The notes under the pieces were generated by a model, which did no database searches, had not been told where the DNA came from, and saw only the letters and a program-made list of their open reading frames with translations. A program made the position numbers and the translations under genes. Source: Prorocentrum cordatum (lineage: Eukaryota > Sar > Dinophyceae > Prorocentrales > Prorocentraceae). From it: DNA of 38,500 nucleotides. The DNA is taken from contig CAUYUJ010000669.1 of the NCBI GenBank assembly GCA_963575745.1, forward strand, positions 342,501 to 381,000. The letters are read 5' to 3'. Positions 9,400-17,935 of this stretch are shown in pieces (the first letter of the stretch is position 1; each line of letters opens with the position of its first letter).

Positions 9400-10273
9400 G
9401 GGCCCCCTGCGCAGGGGGGAGGGGGGGCGACGTCTGCATTGGATTTTGTCGAGGAGCCATCGACAGATCTTAACGAAAGGCCGCGAAAGATCGGCTCATC
9501 CATGCGACGCTGAAGGCCTTGGGCGTGAGTGCGCTGCCGCGACGCTTGGCGAAGTGAGCGGCCGTGCCTCCGAAGTCCTCATCCCTGTAAGTCCAGCATG
9601 TCTCGGGTTGAGGGCCCTGCAATGATCCTCAGCCCATCTCGAGCAATTGATGAAGCTTCGGTCTGATGCGAAACACTTTCGGGCGCATGCCGCGCAGAGC
9701 GGTGCGCTGCATGCTGAACTTGATCGGCTGCCCATTCAGAATGCCCCCCTTCAGGCTACCACTTCTCAAGCAAAGATAACGCTGAGACAAATGAAACATC
9801 GCATTTCTCATCGCGGCCTCCACCGCGACATTCGCGTCGCAGAGCTCGTCGGCGAGTGCTTTCCCAAAGGGCATCGCGCGCCTGATAACGGCCGCCGGCC
9901 CTGAAAGCCGCATTACCTTCTTGTGCTCGACAGCTTTCATGGTCAAGGAATGATTGCGATCCTTCCCTGGGTTCTGCTCGTACCAAGGACTCAGGCGATT
10001 CCACAACTCTTGGCGCTGTGCGTCGTTCGTGGGGCCACTAAATTTCTTAAGTTTGATCAGTCTGAAAAACATTTGCCCCGACCAATCTGCTGCAACGCCC
10101 AAATCAACTGCACGCAACCAATCGATTCTCCAAACGGATTGGTCAACCCAAGGGATTGACATCATTGGCGACATTGTGACATCATGTTTCATTAGGCGCT
10201 GGATCAATTGCGCCTTCGTGCGCCTGTTGCTCCGCCGCGGCGCCGCGCTGCAGATGCGCTCTGGCTGGAAGAC

Positions 10274-10361
10274 CTGCGCGAGCGAGAAACGAGGAGAGCG
10301 GGGCGCGTAGGACGAAGAGGATCACGAGGAGGCAGGCGAGGGAGAGTACGGGGGGAGGGGC
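10274..10361 (-). other. Inferred 88-nt intron with GC donor
   Basis: On the minus strand the conserved frame ends '...ACGCCGCAGCAG|GCCCCT' and resumes after '...CTCGCGCAG|GTCTTCCAG'. The join is in frame and links 'CWRCRATPQQ' to the block leading to 'IDWLRAVDLG'. GC donors are well known in dinoflagellates. The intron is pyrimidine-rich and lacks the conserved sequence. The exact ends could slide by a codon. Confidence 0.55.
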
Positions 10362-11207
10362 CTGCTGCGGCGTCGCGCGGCACCTCCAGCAGCACCCCGC
10401 CTTCTCGTTGAACTGCGGGAACCTGAGTACATTTTTCCAACATCCCCTAGCTGCGCGCATTTGCACCAGCGCAGACCTGCACCCCAGATCTGCAGATGCC
10501 TTCTTGGCCCTGTGAAAGTCAGACTTTAACCAAGCTGCGCCGTCGCGGCGGGCGGCAGGGCATGCACCTGTAGCCATGAGCCGAAAATTCCCAGCATTCA
10601 CATCGAACATGTCATGCCGCGCGTTCGTGCTCATGGAGGCCTTCATCAAGCCAGCGATGGGTGCGCGCAGCTTGTGCTCCTCCATCGTTTTCGGCAGCCC
10701 AGGCAAATTTAAGCGCGCGAGTTCTACTGACTGATCGCGGCCCCACTGGCAGGGGGCGCCGTCGGCCCACAGGCCTGCAGGAATCGTCGAATCAGCTTGC
10801 GCTGCCGAGAGGCAGCGTTGCATGTGATCTGCCCCCACTTTGTCCAGGCCGCCGAAGCTCTCCAGCTTCTCCAACGAGCCGTATTTCACCAACTGGGCAA
10901 AATATTCGTGTTGCAAGCCGAAATCGACCCGTTCCTTCTGCTCGCGGCTGTGCCTCTCGTTCCAACGGCGGACCTGCGCGAAGTACGGTCTGGGCCGCAA
11001 GCTCCCTCGAAGCATTCGTCTCCGCAGCGTCCTAGACATGTTGCCACCGACGTTTGCCCATTTGCGTTTCTCATCACCTTCTCGGCGGCTGGTCAAGGAG
11101 AGCGCCCCTGCGCGCCCCCCCCCCGCGCGGGCGTCGTCGAAGAGCGACTGGGCCCGTTTGTAGGCGAGCGCGTTGGTCGTCAGTAGCGCGCCCGCGTTTG
11201 CCCTCAA

Positions 11208-11222
11208 CCTCCTGTCAGGAGG
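11208..11222. repeat. Intragenic copy of the palindrome core
   Basis: CCTCCTGTCAGGAGG, a 7-bp stem with one central base, lies inside the first exon of the module 6 gene (encoding about LPPDRR). It is the only other close match to the module palindrome that I found. Confidence 0.5.
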
Positions 11223-11356
11223 AAGAGCCGCTGCGTCGTAATGGCGCTTGCGCTTGCCGAGCATAGCGGCCTCGGACAAAAACGAAAGGAATGCCTGATG
11301 GGCCGCAAAGCTGATACGGAAGACAAAGAAGATGAATGATCGATGCTTGCATGCGC

Positions 11357-11372
11357 CCTCCTGCACAGGAGG
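11357..11372 (-). repeat. Module palindrome P3
   Basis: CCTCCTGTGCAGGAGG on the minus strand, extended by GCC/GGC pairs to about 22 bp. It lies 5' of the module 6 gene; a T7 run is 25 bp further on the plus strand. Confidence 0.85.
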
Positions 11373-11608
11373 GGGCGCGATGTCGTCGACGCGCTCATTT
11401 TTTTCTGGAGCGGTTGCGGCAGCACGCTCTGCGAACGCATGTCCTTCAGTCTCACTGCCCCTCCTGGCTGTCCATCCCCCATGCTTGTATACGAGTCTCG
11501 TCTACCTGGTCATCTCATGGTCACCCTGTCCTTCCTAGCTGTCCATCCCGTCGTCCTCGCCCTCCGCCCCCCCCCCGTCGAGCGTGCTCGCGTGCGCCTG
11601 CCGGAGCC
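11373..11608. other. Spacer between modules 5 and 6, no gene
   Basis: Contains two copies of CCTRGCTGTCCATCCC, about 70 bp apart (near 11463 and 11532), and a C8 run near 11570. No coding is supported. Confidence 0.4.
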
Positions 11609-12827
11609 TCACGCGTGCTCGAGCAGCTCGGAATACTCGCGCTTGCAAGCCTTCGACCCCGTCAGGTGGTGCTCGAGCATTTCCTTCGCGTCAGCGAGCT
11701 TCTTCTTGAGAGCGGGCAAACCCTTCGTGCCCATGGGGCGCGCGCCCTCGGCTACCGCGATGTTGCAGTAGCAATCGCCCGCGAAGTTGCCCAGGACATT
11801 GACGCTGCTCTCGAGCTCCGCCGAGTAGTCCGATCAAAGACTCTTCTTATTATCCTCCTTGGCGGCCCTGCTCCTCGCAGCGAGCTGGCTCTTGCGCCGG
11901 CGCAGACTCGCCTGGATGTTCTGCGGCCCGTCCAAGTCAGTCCCGGGAGGCAGAACGCCAAAGCTCCGAGCCCCCCCCCCCCCCCCCCCCCCGCGCCCCC
12001 CGCCCGCCGCGCCCCTGCCGCCCAGCGCCGGCGAGCTTTGGAGCAGGGGGCGGCGGATCGGGAAGAGAAAGGAGCGATGGTCAATTTTCTTTTCGGCATT
12101 TAGAAGTTTGGCCGCTTCCTTCGCCTCGGGGATCACGGGGCCCTCGTCCTTGATCTGCGCGTTCGAGTCGGATGGCGACGCTGGCATTGGCATCGGGGCG
12201 CACATGCTGTCGCACACGCTCAGGAGCTGCGCCCCGTTCCTCGCATCCGCGCCGGTCTTCGCATCCGCGCCGCCAGAGATCATCTTGGACTGGGTCTGCT
12301 TCAAGGACTTCCGATGCCCCTCGTCCGCCGCGAAGAAATATCTGCTCAATTCCTCATTCGTGTCATGAATGCACTGGGGATTCGCCTCCTTGGCGTCGAA
12401 CTTGTTCGCGTTCTCTTCGTGCGAAGTGACTGCAAACTCGATGGCCTCCTTGCGGGTGTCGAAATCAATGAAAGAGTAGCCCTTCTCCTTGAGGGTCTGC
12501 GCGGGGATGAGATGCTTGTCCCCTGCTTGAAAACTCATCCTCTTGCTGATGAACACACGATTGCTCGAAGTACACAGCGAACTGCAATCCCGACGAGGTT
12601 TTGCCGCGGCCGCTATCCACCCACATCTTCAAGAAGCGCCTCTTATCCTCGACGTTAACAAGAGAGTTCCACTTCGCATGGGCTTCCTTGGCGGCCTTCT
12701 TCTTCTCCTCGTCCTTGGCGGCGGCGCTGGTCTGGTACCTCGGGGAAGTGGGCATGCGATTCAACGCGCCGTGATCGAGGGCGGTCTGCTTGGGCTTGGC
12801 CTTGGCTTTGGCTTTCTTAAGTGGCAT
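11609..12827 (-). pseudogene. Unrecognised Lys/Ala-rich protein with broken frame (module 5)
   Basis: ATG at 12827 ('MPLKKAKAKAKPKQTALDH'). The first part is basic, then reads 'HAKWNSLVNVEDKRRFLKM' and 'TSSGLQFAVYFEQS' to about 12570. A one-base shift then brings in 'MSFQAGDKHLIPAQTLKEK', 'YSFIDFDTRKEAIEFAVTS' and an acidic stretch. A Gly-rich low-complexity part encoded across a C22 run (11971-11992) follows and may be an intron. The frame meets TGA at 11834-11836 but continues as good protein ('SDYSAELESSVNVLGNFAG', 'PALKKKLADAKEMLEHHL') to TGA at 11609-11611. So one frame change and one in-frame stop interrupt it. I recognise no domain; similar Trp/Lys-rich 'KWN...KR.FL' blocks occur in dinoflagellate repeat proteins. 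Palindrome P4 is about 290 bp upstream. Confidence 0.55.
11971..11992. repeat. C22 homopolymer
   Basis: Twenty-two C on the plus strand (G on the gene's strand), followed by more C/G-rich sequence to about 12040. It is a likely place for length variation or assembly error inside module 5. Confidence 0.95.
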
Positions 12828-13117
12828 GCACGCGCTCAGGGCGGCCCCGATCGCAGACGCTGGCAGGCAATGCGGCGTGCGCGCCAAGAGAACGAAGAAC
12901 TGCGATGTCATCGTGGAACCAGAACCCACTGCGGGCGGGCGCCGAAGATGCTGGAGCAAGCGGCAGATCTGGAGCCGAAAGAACTCCAGATGTCAAATCA
13001 GTCCTGCGACGCGCAGAGCAGATGCGCACCGCCAGGAGGCCCGCGGCCCTCCTTCCGGACAAGATACCCCACCTCCTCTTCCTCCTCACCCTCCTCTTCC
13101 CTTTCCTCCTCCGTCGC

Positions 13118-13133
13118 CCTCCTGTGCAAGGGG
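13118..13133 (-). repeat. Module palindrome P4 (one arm degenerate)
   Basis: Minus strand CCCCTTGCACAGGAGG. The right arm CAGGAGGGCG is intact; the left arm is degenerate but still pyrimidine-only. It lies about 290 bp upstream of the module 5 start. Confidence 0.7.
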
Positions 13134-13724
13134 GGCAGAAAAAGTCGCAGCCGGGTGCTGTTACTTTTTCAATGGGCATGTTTGCGGTGACCTCACCGTC
13201 TGGTTTTACGGCGGCGCGAGAAGACTCTGCGAGCGTAGCACGGCAGCGAAGACCCGCGGACAAGTCACATTTGCTCAGCGCGGCGAAACTACGCGATCTA
13301 CGCAAAGAGCCGAACGGCGCCAGCGCCCCCCGCTTAGCGGTTGGACGGCCCGCCGACTGCAATTGCTGAGGTTATTTGACGGGGGCGGCGCTTGGACGCA
13401 TGATAAGCGCGCGTGCGATATTGCCCCGCTTGCCAACTCACCTGCCGCTGCCGCCACCGCCGCCTACGCAAGTGGCGCATGCGCGCAGGCGTGCGCAGTG
13501 CGTGCGCAGCGCGCTACGTGGCTGGATGCGGTGCGCGCGCAGGCGCATGCACGGCGCGCGCAGGGTGACGCGCGGATGCATATGACATTGATGAATACGT
13601 ATTACAATTATTATACGTATGAGAATAACCATACAACCTTCGCTCAGAACTCGAATGCGTTGCGAGAGCCTGCCCGCAGAGACCCACGCAGGAGTTGATT
13701 AGGTCCTGAACGGGGCCCCCAGAC

Positions 13725-13850
13725 AGTCTTTTCAAAACATTCTTTCGAAAGAATTCCATCGAAAGAATTTTGTCGTAAACTTTCCTTCCGAAAGAATTCT
13801 GTCGAACGAATTCTTTCGAAAGAATTCATTCGAGAGAATTGTGTCTGAAG
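13725..13850. repeat. Cluster of TTCGAA-centred palindromes
   Basis: At least five variants of AATTCTTTCGAAAGAATT lie head to tail in 125 bp. Two are perfect palindromes: 13739-13754 and the 20-bp GAATTCTTTCGAAAGAATTC at 13808-13827. The block is far more AT-rich than its surroundings. Confidence 0.85.
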
Positions 13851-13882
13851 GTTTCCGTGCGGAGGTGGGTCGGTCGGGGGGT

Positions 13883-13960
13883 CGGTCCGACGCGACCTCT
13901 GACAGCTGCCTCACCTTCCCCGGATCGGTGGTGAAATCGGCCCGACGCGACCTCTGACAG
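13883..13960 (+). repeat. Pair of 23-bp direct repeats
   Basis: CGGYCCGACGCGACCTCTGACAG occurs at 13883-13905 and 13938-13960, 55 bp apart, with one difference. The pair sits next to the palindrome cluster. Confidence 0.85.
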
Positions 13961-14085
13961 GCGGCGTTGCTCTCCTCTGCGGAACCAACATGGCCACGCA
14001 TGCGGCATCGATGCCTGCGCGTCGCCTCTCCCCCGTCTGGCTTAGCACCACCATTCTGCTTATCCCTTCCCCCCTGGAAGCGGCG

Positions 14086-14101
14086 CCTCCTGTGCAGGAG
14101 G
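14086..14101 (-). repeat. Module palindrome P5
   Basis: Perfect-arm copy, minus strand CCTCCTGTGCAGGAGG. It is followed on the plus strand by a T9 run at about 14135-14144. Confidence 0.85.
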
Positions 14102-14203
14102 CTGATGTGATGATGCTTATGATTATGGCGATGTGTTTTTTTTTCGTGGCGCGCGGCCACCGGCGCGTCGCAGGACGCGCTGCGACGAAGAGACTGCCCC
14201 TCT

Positions 14204-15737
14204 CTAGGCGGCCTGCTCCTTGCCGCCGTCTGGCTTGGAGCCGCCGCCGCCGTTGTCCTTGTCGCCCTTTTGTTTCTTCTCGGGGGGGCCGTCGCCGACG
14301 TTCTGCATGTCGGGCTGGCGCTTCTTGCTCTGGTCCTCCCGCTCAGCGGTGGCACCTGGGATCTCTTTGTCAGCGGCGGAGGTGGGCTGAGCGGCAGGGC
14401 CTGGGCTCTCTAGCTCAGCAGCGCGCCGTTGTCTTGCGGTGGCGTCGTGCGCTGCTTGGGCTGTCTGAGCTTGCCCCCTTGCTTTTGCCCGATTCTCAAG
14501 GTCTTTCAAACCCTCGGGCGTCGTCGGGGCTGGAAGTGCAGCGTCTGCTGCCCCATGGCCGGGGGCCGTCGGCGTCGGCGGAGGCAGCAGCTCGATGGGA
14601 GTCGTCGGCTGCGGCGGAGCTGCCTCCTGGCTGGGAGCCGTCTGCTGCGGCGGTGCCGCTTCCTCCGTCGGCCGCGGCGGAGCCGCCTCCTGGCTGGGAG
14701 TTCGCAGGTGGTCGGCTTTGTTTTCCGCGCAGGCGCCGCAGCTCGGTTTGCGTTGCTGCTGCTGCCTCGGGCGCCTGCGTCTCTGCCGCGGCCTCTGCGG
14801 TGGCGGGCTCCTCCTCGGCGGTGTTTGGCCCCGCTGGCGTTGCCATGCCGCTGGCGCTGCTGCTGGCGGCGCCCTGCTGCTTTCTTTTTACGGCCTGGCG
14901 GATCTTCTGCATTTTCGGTACCTGCACGGAGATGATCTCGCATTCGGAATTAGAGTCGTCTGCAGCCTCGCCCTTCACTGCAGCCATGTTCGCTTCGGTT
15001 GCCGCTGCTGCCGCTGCCGCTAGAATTTCTTCCTCGTGCGTCAGCGGCGACGGAATTGCGGCATTCTCTTCTTCTTCACTCTCAGAGTCGCTTCGGTTGC
15101 TGCCTCCGTCGCCCCCCTCTGCGCCTGTCACCTCGCATTCTGCTGGGGCTTCGGCTGCGCCTGGCTCTGCTGCTGGGGTGGCTGCCGTATACGGCGGTGC
15201 TGGAGGGAAGGCGTGCCCCCCCTTCGCGGCTGTGTGGCGCGCTGCCTGGGGCGGTGGCGGCGGCTGCTGCCCTGCTGCGGTCTGCGGCGGCGGCGGCGGC
15301 GCTGCCCCTGCTGCGAGCGGCATGTTGGGGAACGGCAGCGGCTGCAGAGTTTCTCGGGGCATCGACGCCTGAGGCCAGGCATGCCACGGAGGCGTGCGCG
15401 GCATCACGATCACTTGCGGCTGCTGCTGCTGCTGCTGCTGCTGCTGGAGCGCGCGCACGACCTCCTGCGCCACCTCATGCGCCGTGGGTGCTGCCGCCGC
15501 TTGCCATAGCGTTTCCATCATGTCAGCATTAGACGGGACTGGGCCAGTTTTGCGGAGGTGATCTGGCGGTTGAGCGGCTGGCGGGCGGGGGCCATACTTG
15601 GGCTTCGGCGTCAGCGTTGGCGGCGGCATCGCTGGCGGGCTCTTTGGCGCAGGCTTCGGGAAGCAGGGGAACGCAGAGTCGCCAGGATAGCGCGTGGGCA
15701 CCGTGTCAACCTCGAAGTGCACGATGGGTGTCCGCAT
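14204..15737 (-). CDS. Pro/Ala/Gln-rich unrecognised protein with one frame change (module 3)
   Basis: First ATG in frame at 15737 ('MRTPIVHFEVDTVPTRYPG'). The frame is open back to a TAA near 15810, so an upstream exon or non-ATG start is possible. A Gln9 tract coded by CTG/CAG repeats lies near 15418-15450. Next come a Pro-rich part, an acidic part ('SDSESEEEENAA') and 'CEIISVQVPKMQKIRQAVK'. Between about 14700 and 14760 the sensible frame shifts: downstream, 'PTTPIELLPPPTPTAPGHG', 'PTTPEGLKDLENRAKARGQ' and a basic tail 'PPEKKQKGDKDNGGGG' run to TAG at 14204-14206, while the original frame turns into Gly/Ala/Asp repeats. Total is about 510 residues. It looks largely disordered and nuclear-protein-like; no domain is recognised. 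Palindrome P6 lies about 115 bp upstream. Confidence 0.5.
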
Positions 15738-15850
15738 TGGGCCAGTCTTGGGGCCCGCCGGTTCCGGCTTCGGGGGCACGGGGATGCGCCCGTGCTCTGC
15801 GATCTCTTACCCCTCGCGCTGCTTGGCGCGCTGCCGCCACCTAGGAACGC

Positions 15851-15886
15851 CCTCCTGTACAGGAGGGGCGCCCCTGTACAGGATGG
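15851..15886 (-). repeat. Module palindrome P6, double copy
   Basis: CCTCCTGTACAGGAGG (15851-15866), a perfect palindrome, is followed after 4 bp by CCCCTGTACAGGATGG (15871-15886), a second diverged copy. This is the only doubled site. Confidence 0.85.
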
Positions 15887-15952
15887 CAAGAAGGAGCTAA
15901 CAAAACAGATCATCTTAAGCCTGAGTTGCAAGCCGATCGCGCTCCGCGGCCG

Positions 15953-16270
15953 CTAGGTGCCGCGCTCTTCTCTCTTCCTGCCCTTGTTATTATTCCTCGC
16001 GCCCTGCGTCTTGTTGGGGAGCTCGTAGAGGCCGAAGGTTGCGCTGTGGCGGCGGTTGGCTCTGCTCCGATTCTGGCACTTCAGCGAGAGGCACAAGCAT
16101 GGCGGGCGGCGCAGGTACATGCCGAAGGGGGCCTTGCGCAACCCATCAAGCTGCTCCTCCTCATCCTCCTCCTCCTCGTCGTCGCCCGCGAGGTTGACGC
16201 GGCCGTCCGTGGGGTCGCCCCCGCGCTCGCGGCCGCCCCCGTCAGGAGGGCCGCCGCCAGGGGGGGCCAT
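15953..16270 (-). CDS. Small unrecognised protein, 105 aa (module 2)
   Basis: ATG at 16270 ('MAPPGGGPPDGGGRERGG'), TAG at 15953-15955. A Gly/Pro-rich start leads into an acidic run 'DDEEEEDEEEQLDGLRKAP' and then a more ordered, basic, Cys-containing part: 'FGMYLRRPPCLCLSLKCQN', 'RHSATFGLYELPNKTQG'. The composition would suit a small nuclear or nucleic-acid-binding protein, but this is only a guess. A second in-frame ATG lies upstream in a different frame (16308). The preceding palindrome P7 is 1.07 kb upstream because a large microsatellite lies between them. If P7 marks the 5' end of the transcript, the microsatellite would be leader or intron. Confidence 0.45.
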   Translation of the reverse strand: MAPPGGGPPDGGGRERGGDPTDGRVNLAGDDEEEEDEEEQLDGLRKAPFGMYLRRPPCLCLSLKCQNRSRANRRHSATFGLYELPNKTQGARNNNKGRKREERGT

Positions 16271-16320
16271 CTTCCTCCAGGCGGCGCCATGCGCAGGCCG
16301 ACGCCCATCGCCTGGCGGAT

Positions 16321-16330
16321 TTTTTTTTTT

Positions 16331-16381
<51 letters not shown>

Positions 16382-16384
16382 CTT

Positions 16385-16428
<44 letters not shown>

Positions 16429-16438
16429 CTCTCTCTCT

Positions 16439-16491
<53 letters not shown>

Positions 16492-16864
16492 CCTCTCTCT
16501 CTCTCTCTCTTACTCTTTCTTTCTCTCTCTCTCTCTCTCTTTCTCTTTCTCTTTCTCTTTTTCTTTTTTTCTTGTCGTTCTCTCTCTCTCTCTGTCTCTC
16601 TCTCTCTCTCTCTCCTCTCTTATATTATATCGTCTTCTCTTATATTATATTATATTCTCTTCTCTTCTCTTCTCTTCGCTTCTCTTCTTCTCTTCTCGTA
16701 TCGTCTCTTCTCTTATTCTCTTCTCTTTTCTTCTTCTCTTCTCTTCTCTTCTCTTCTCTTCTCTTCTCTTCTCTTCTCTTCTCTTCTCTCTCCTTCTCCT
16801 TCTCTTCTCTTCTCTTCTCTTCCCTTCCCTTCCCTTATCTTCTCTTCTCTTCTCTTTGTTTTTT

Positions 16865-16918
<54 letters not shown>
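16321..16918. repeat. 600-bp pyrimidine microsatellite
   Basis: (CT)n with scattered interruptions from 16333 to about 16618, a short TTATA/TATAT patch (16619-16655), (CTCTT)n from about 16656 to 16858, then uninterrupted (TC)n to 16917. The long Ser/Leu or Arg/Glu repeat ORFs read from it are not genes. Confidence 0.95.
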
Positions 16919-16922
<4 letters not shown>

Positions 16923-16970
16923 GCCCCCTCCCCCTTGCCCCGCCCCTCCCCTTCATCCTGCCTCGTCGTC

Positions 16971-16991
16971 GTCCTCCTCCTCCTCCTCCTC

Positions 16992-17018
<27 letters not shown>
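16971..17018. repeat. (TCC)n microsatellite
   Basis: About 15 tandem TCC triplets. Together with the CT tract this leaves 16320-17050 almost purely pyrimidine on the plus strand. Confidence 0.9.
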
Positions 17019-17022
<4 letters not shown>

Positions 17023-17334
17023 TCCTCCTCATCGTCCCCATCTCCCCTCCCCCCGTGCGCCCCTCTGCCCGTGCTGCCCGCGTTCGCTCCCTCTCCCTCC
17101 CCTCCGCTGCCGCCAATGCAATCGCCTTGCTGGTCAGGGCCAGCAGCAGAGCCGGGGGGGGCATGGCTGCTGGCGGCATGCCTCGCGGCGACCCCCCTCG
17201 CTGCTCGGGCAGGCCCGCCCTGGGCCCTCGCGCGCCCTCTCTAGGCCCTCGGCGGCCTGAAAGCCGAAGCGTCTTCAAGCAGGATCAGTCTGGAGCTCTT
17301 TCTCCATGGCGCCCACTTCCCCCCTCCCCAGCGC

Positions 17335-17365
17335 CCTCCTGCACAAGGGGGGGGGGGGGGGGGGG
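17335..17365 (-). repeat. Module palindrome P7 with G19 run
   Basis: Minus strand CCCCTTGTGCAGGAGG. The CAGGAGGGCG arm is intact, and the other arm has been absorbed in a 19-base G run (C on the minus strand) at 17347-17365. Confidence 0.75.
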
Positions 17366-17474
17366 CTGTCGCAGCGCTTCCGTATGACACTAAGCTCAGC
17401 AAGCTGTTGATTGAAAGCACGCTACCAGTGTAGACATAACCATATATACGATACATATATAACCATATATACGA

Positions 17475-17509
<35 letters not shown>

Positions 17510-17935
17510 CAGAATGCCAACTGATATGTATTGAGCGCACATGTTTGCGGCAATGCGCGCGCGCTCGCGCGCATGCACGCGAGTGCGCGCGCGCGCGCGG
17601 TCGCCGCCGCCGTCGCCAACGGACGCTCGTCGCCGCCCCGCCGCCGCCGAACCTCGCCTGCATGGCGCGCATATGCGTATTCATGTGCGCACATATATGC
17701 CGCCCCCGAAATATCAAGTTCGCTTGCAGCCGGTCCGCCGCGCCAGCCGCCGAGCAAGAACGGCCTGGCGCCGCCTTCGCCCCAGTGAACCTATAGCACG
17801 CACCGCGCGGCATCCCTCGCGGAGAATCCAGGATCTCGTTGCCCTTCCGCTTGCAGAGGGGTCGGTTGTAGCCGCGTAAGCGCGAGCCCCGCCAGGGGGC
17901 CTTCTGCGGGGCTGTCTATGAGGTCAGGAAACGCG
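17366..17935. other. Microsatellite-rich spacer, no gene
   Basis: Contains ATATATACGAT repeats and an (AT)n tract at about 17477-17509, an alternating GC/TGCG tract at about 17555-17600, and GC-rich sequence. I see no gene. Confidence 0.5.

Larger units (their letters stand above)
9470..11264 (-). pseudogene. Dinoflagellate multi-copy 'DG.PC.W' family protein, candidate transposase (module 6)
   Basis: ATG at 11264 ('MLGKRKRHYDAAALPPD'). Residues read 'LWADGAPCQWGRDQSVELA', 'RRDGAAWLKSDFHRAKK', 'CWRCRATPQQ', then after an inferred 88-nt intron (10274-10361) 'VWRIDWLRAVDLGVAADW', and finally 'CWTYRDEDFGGTAAHFAKR' before TAA at 9470-9472. From memory, proteins with these blocks are very abundant in dinoflagellate genomes; their biochemical role is not established as far as I know. 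The spaced acidic residues and the CxxC pair would suit a DDE-type transposase, but that is inference. An in-frame TGA at 9629-9631 splits the last conserved block from the rest, so this copy is probably inactive unless the stop is read through. The upstream palindrome P3 lies about 96 bp before the ATG. It is the only gene in the element with a recognisable family. Confidence 0.65.
13134..14085. other. Module 4: no convincing gene
   Basis: All six frames give low-complexity or short translations. On the minus strand the first ATG after P5 opens only about 48 codons with no recognisable content. The module instead holds a GC alternating tract (13480-13570), an AT-rich stretch (13575-13640), a palindrome cluster (13725-13850) and a 23-bp direct repeat (13883-13960). 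Confidence 0.5.

Noticed and set aside
10182-10361. C-terminal 60 residues of the minus-strand ORF ending at 10182 ('VLSLACLLVILFVLRAPLS'), which look like a membrane helix.
   Set aside because: They are the translation of the inferred intron and of exon 2 in the wrong frame; the conserved family sequence resumes after splicing.
16056-17387. Very long plus-strand Ser/Leu-repeat ORFs and minus-strand Arg/Glu-repeat ORFs.
   Set aside because: They are translations of the CT/CTCTT/TCC microsatellite and have no other content.
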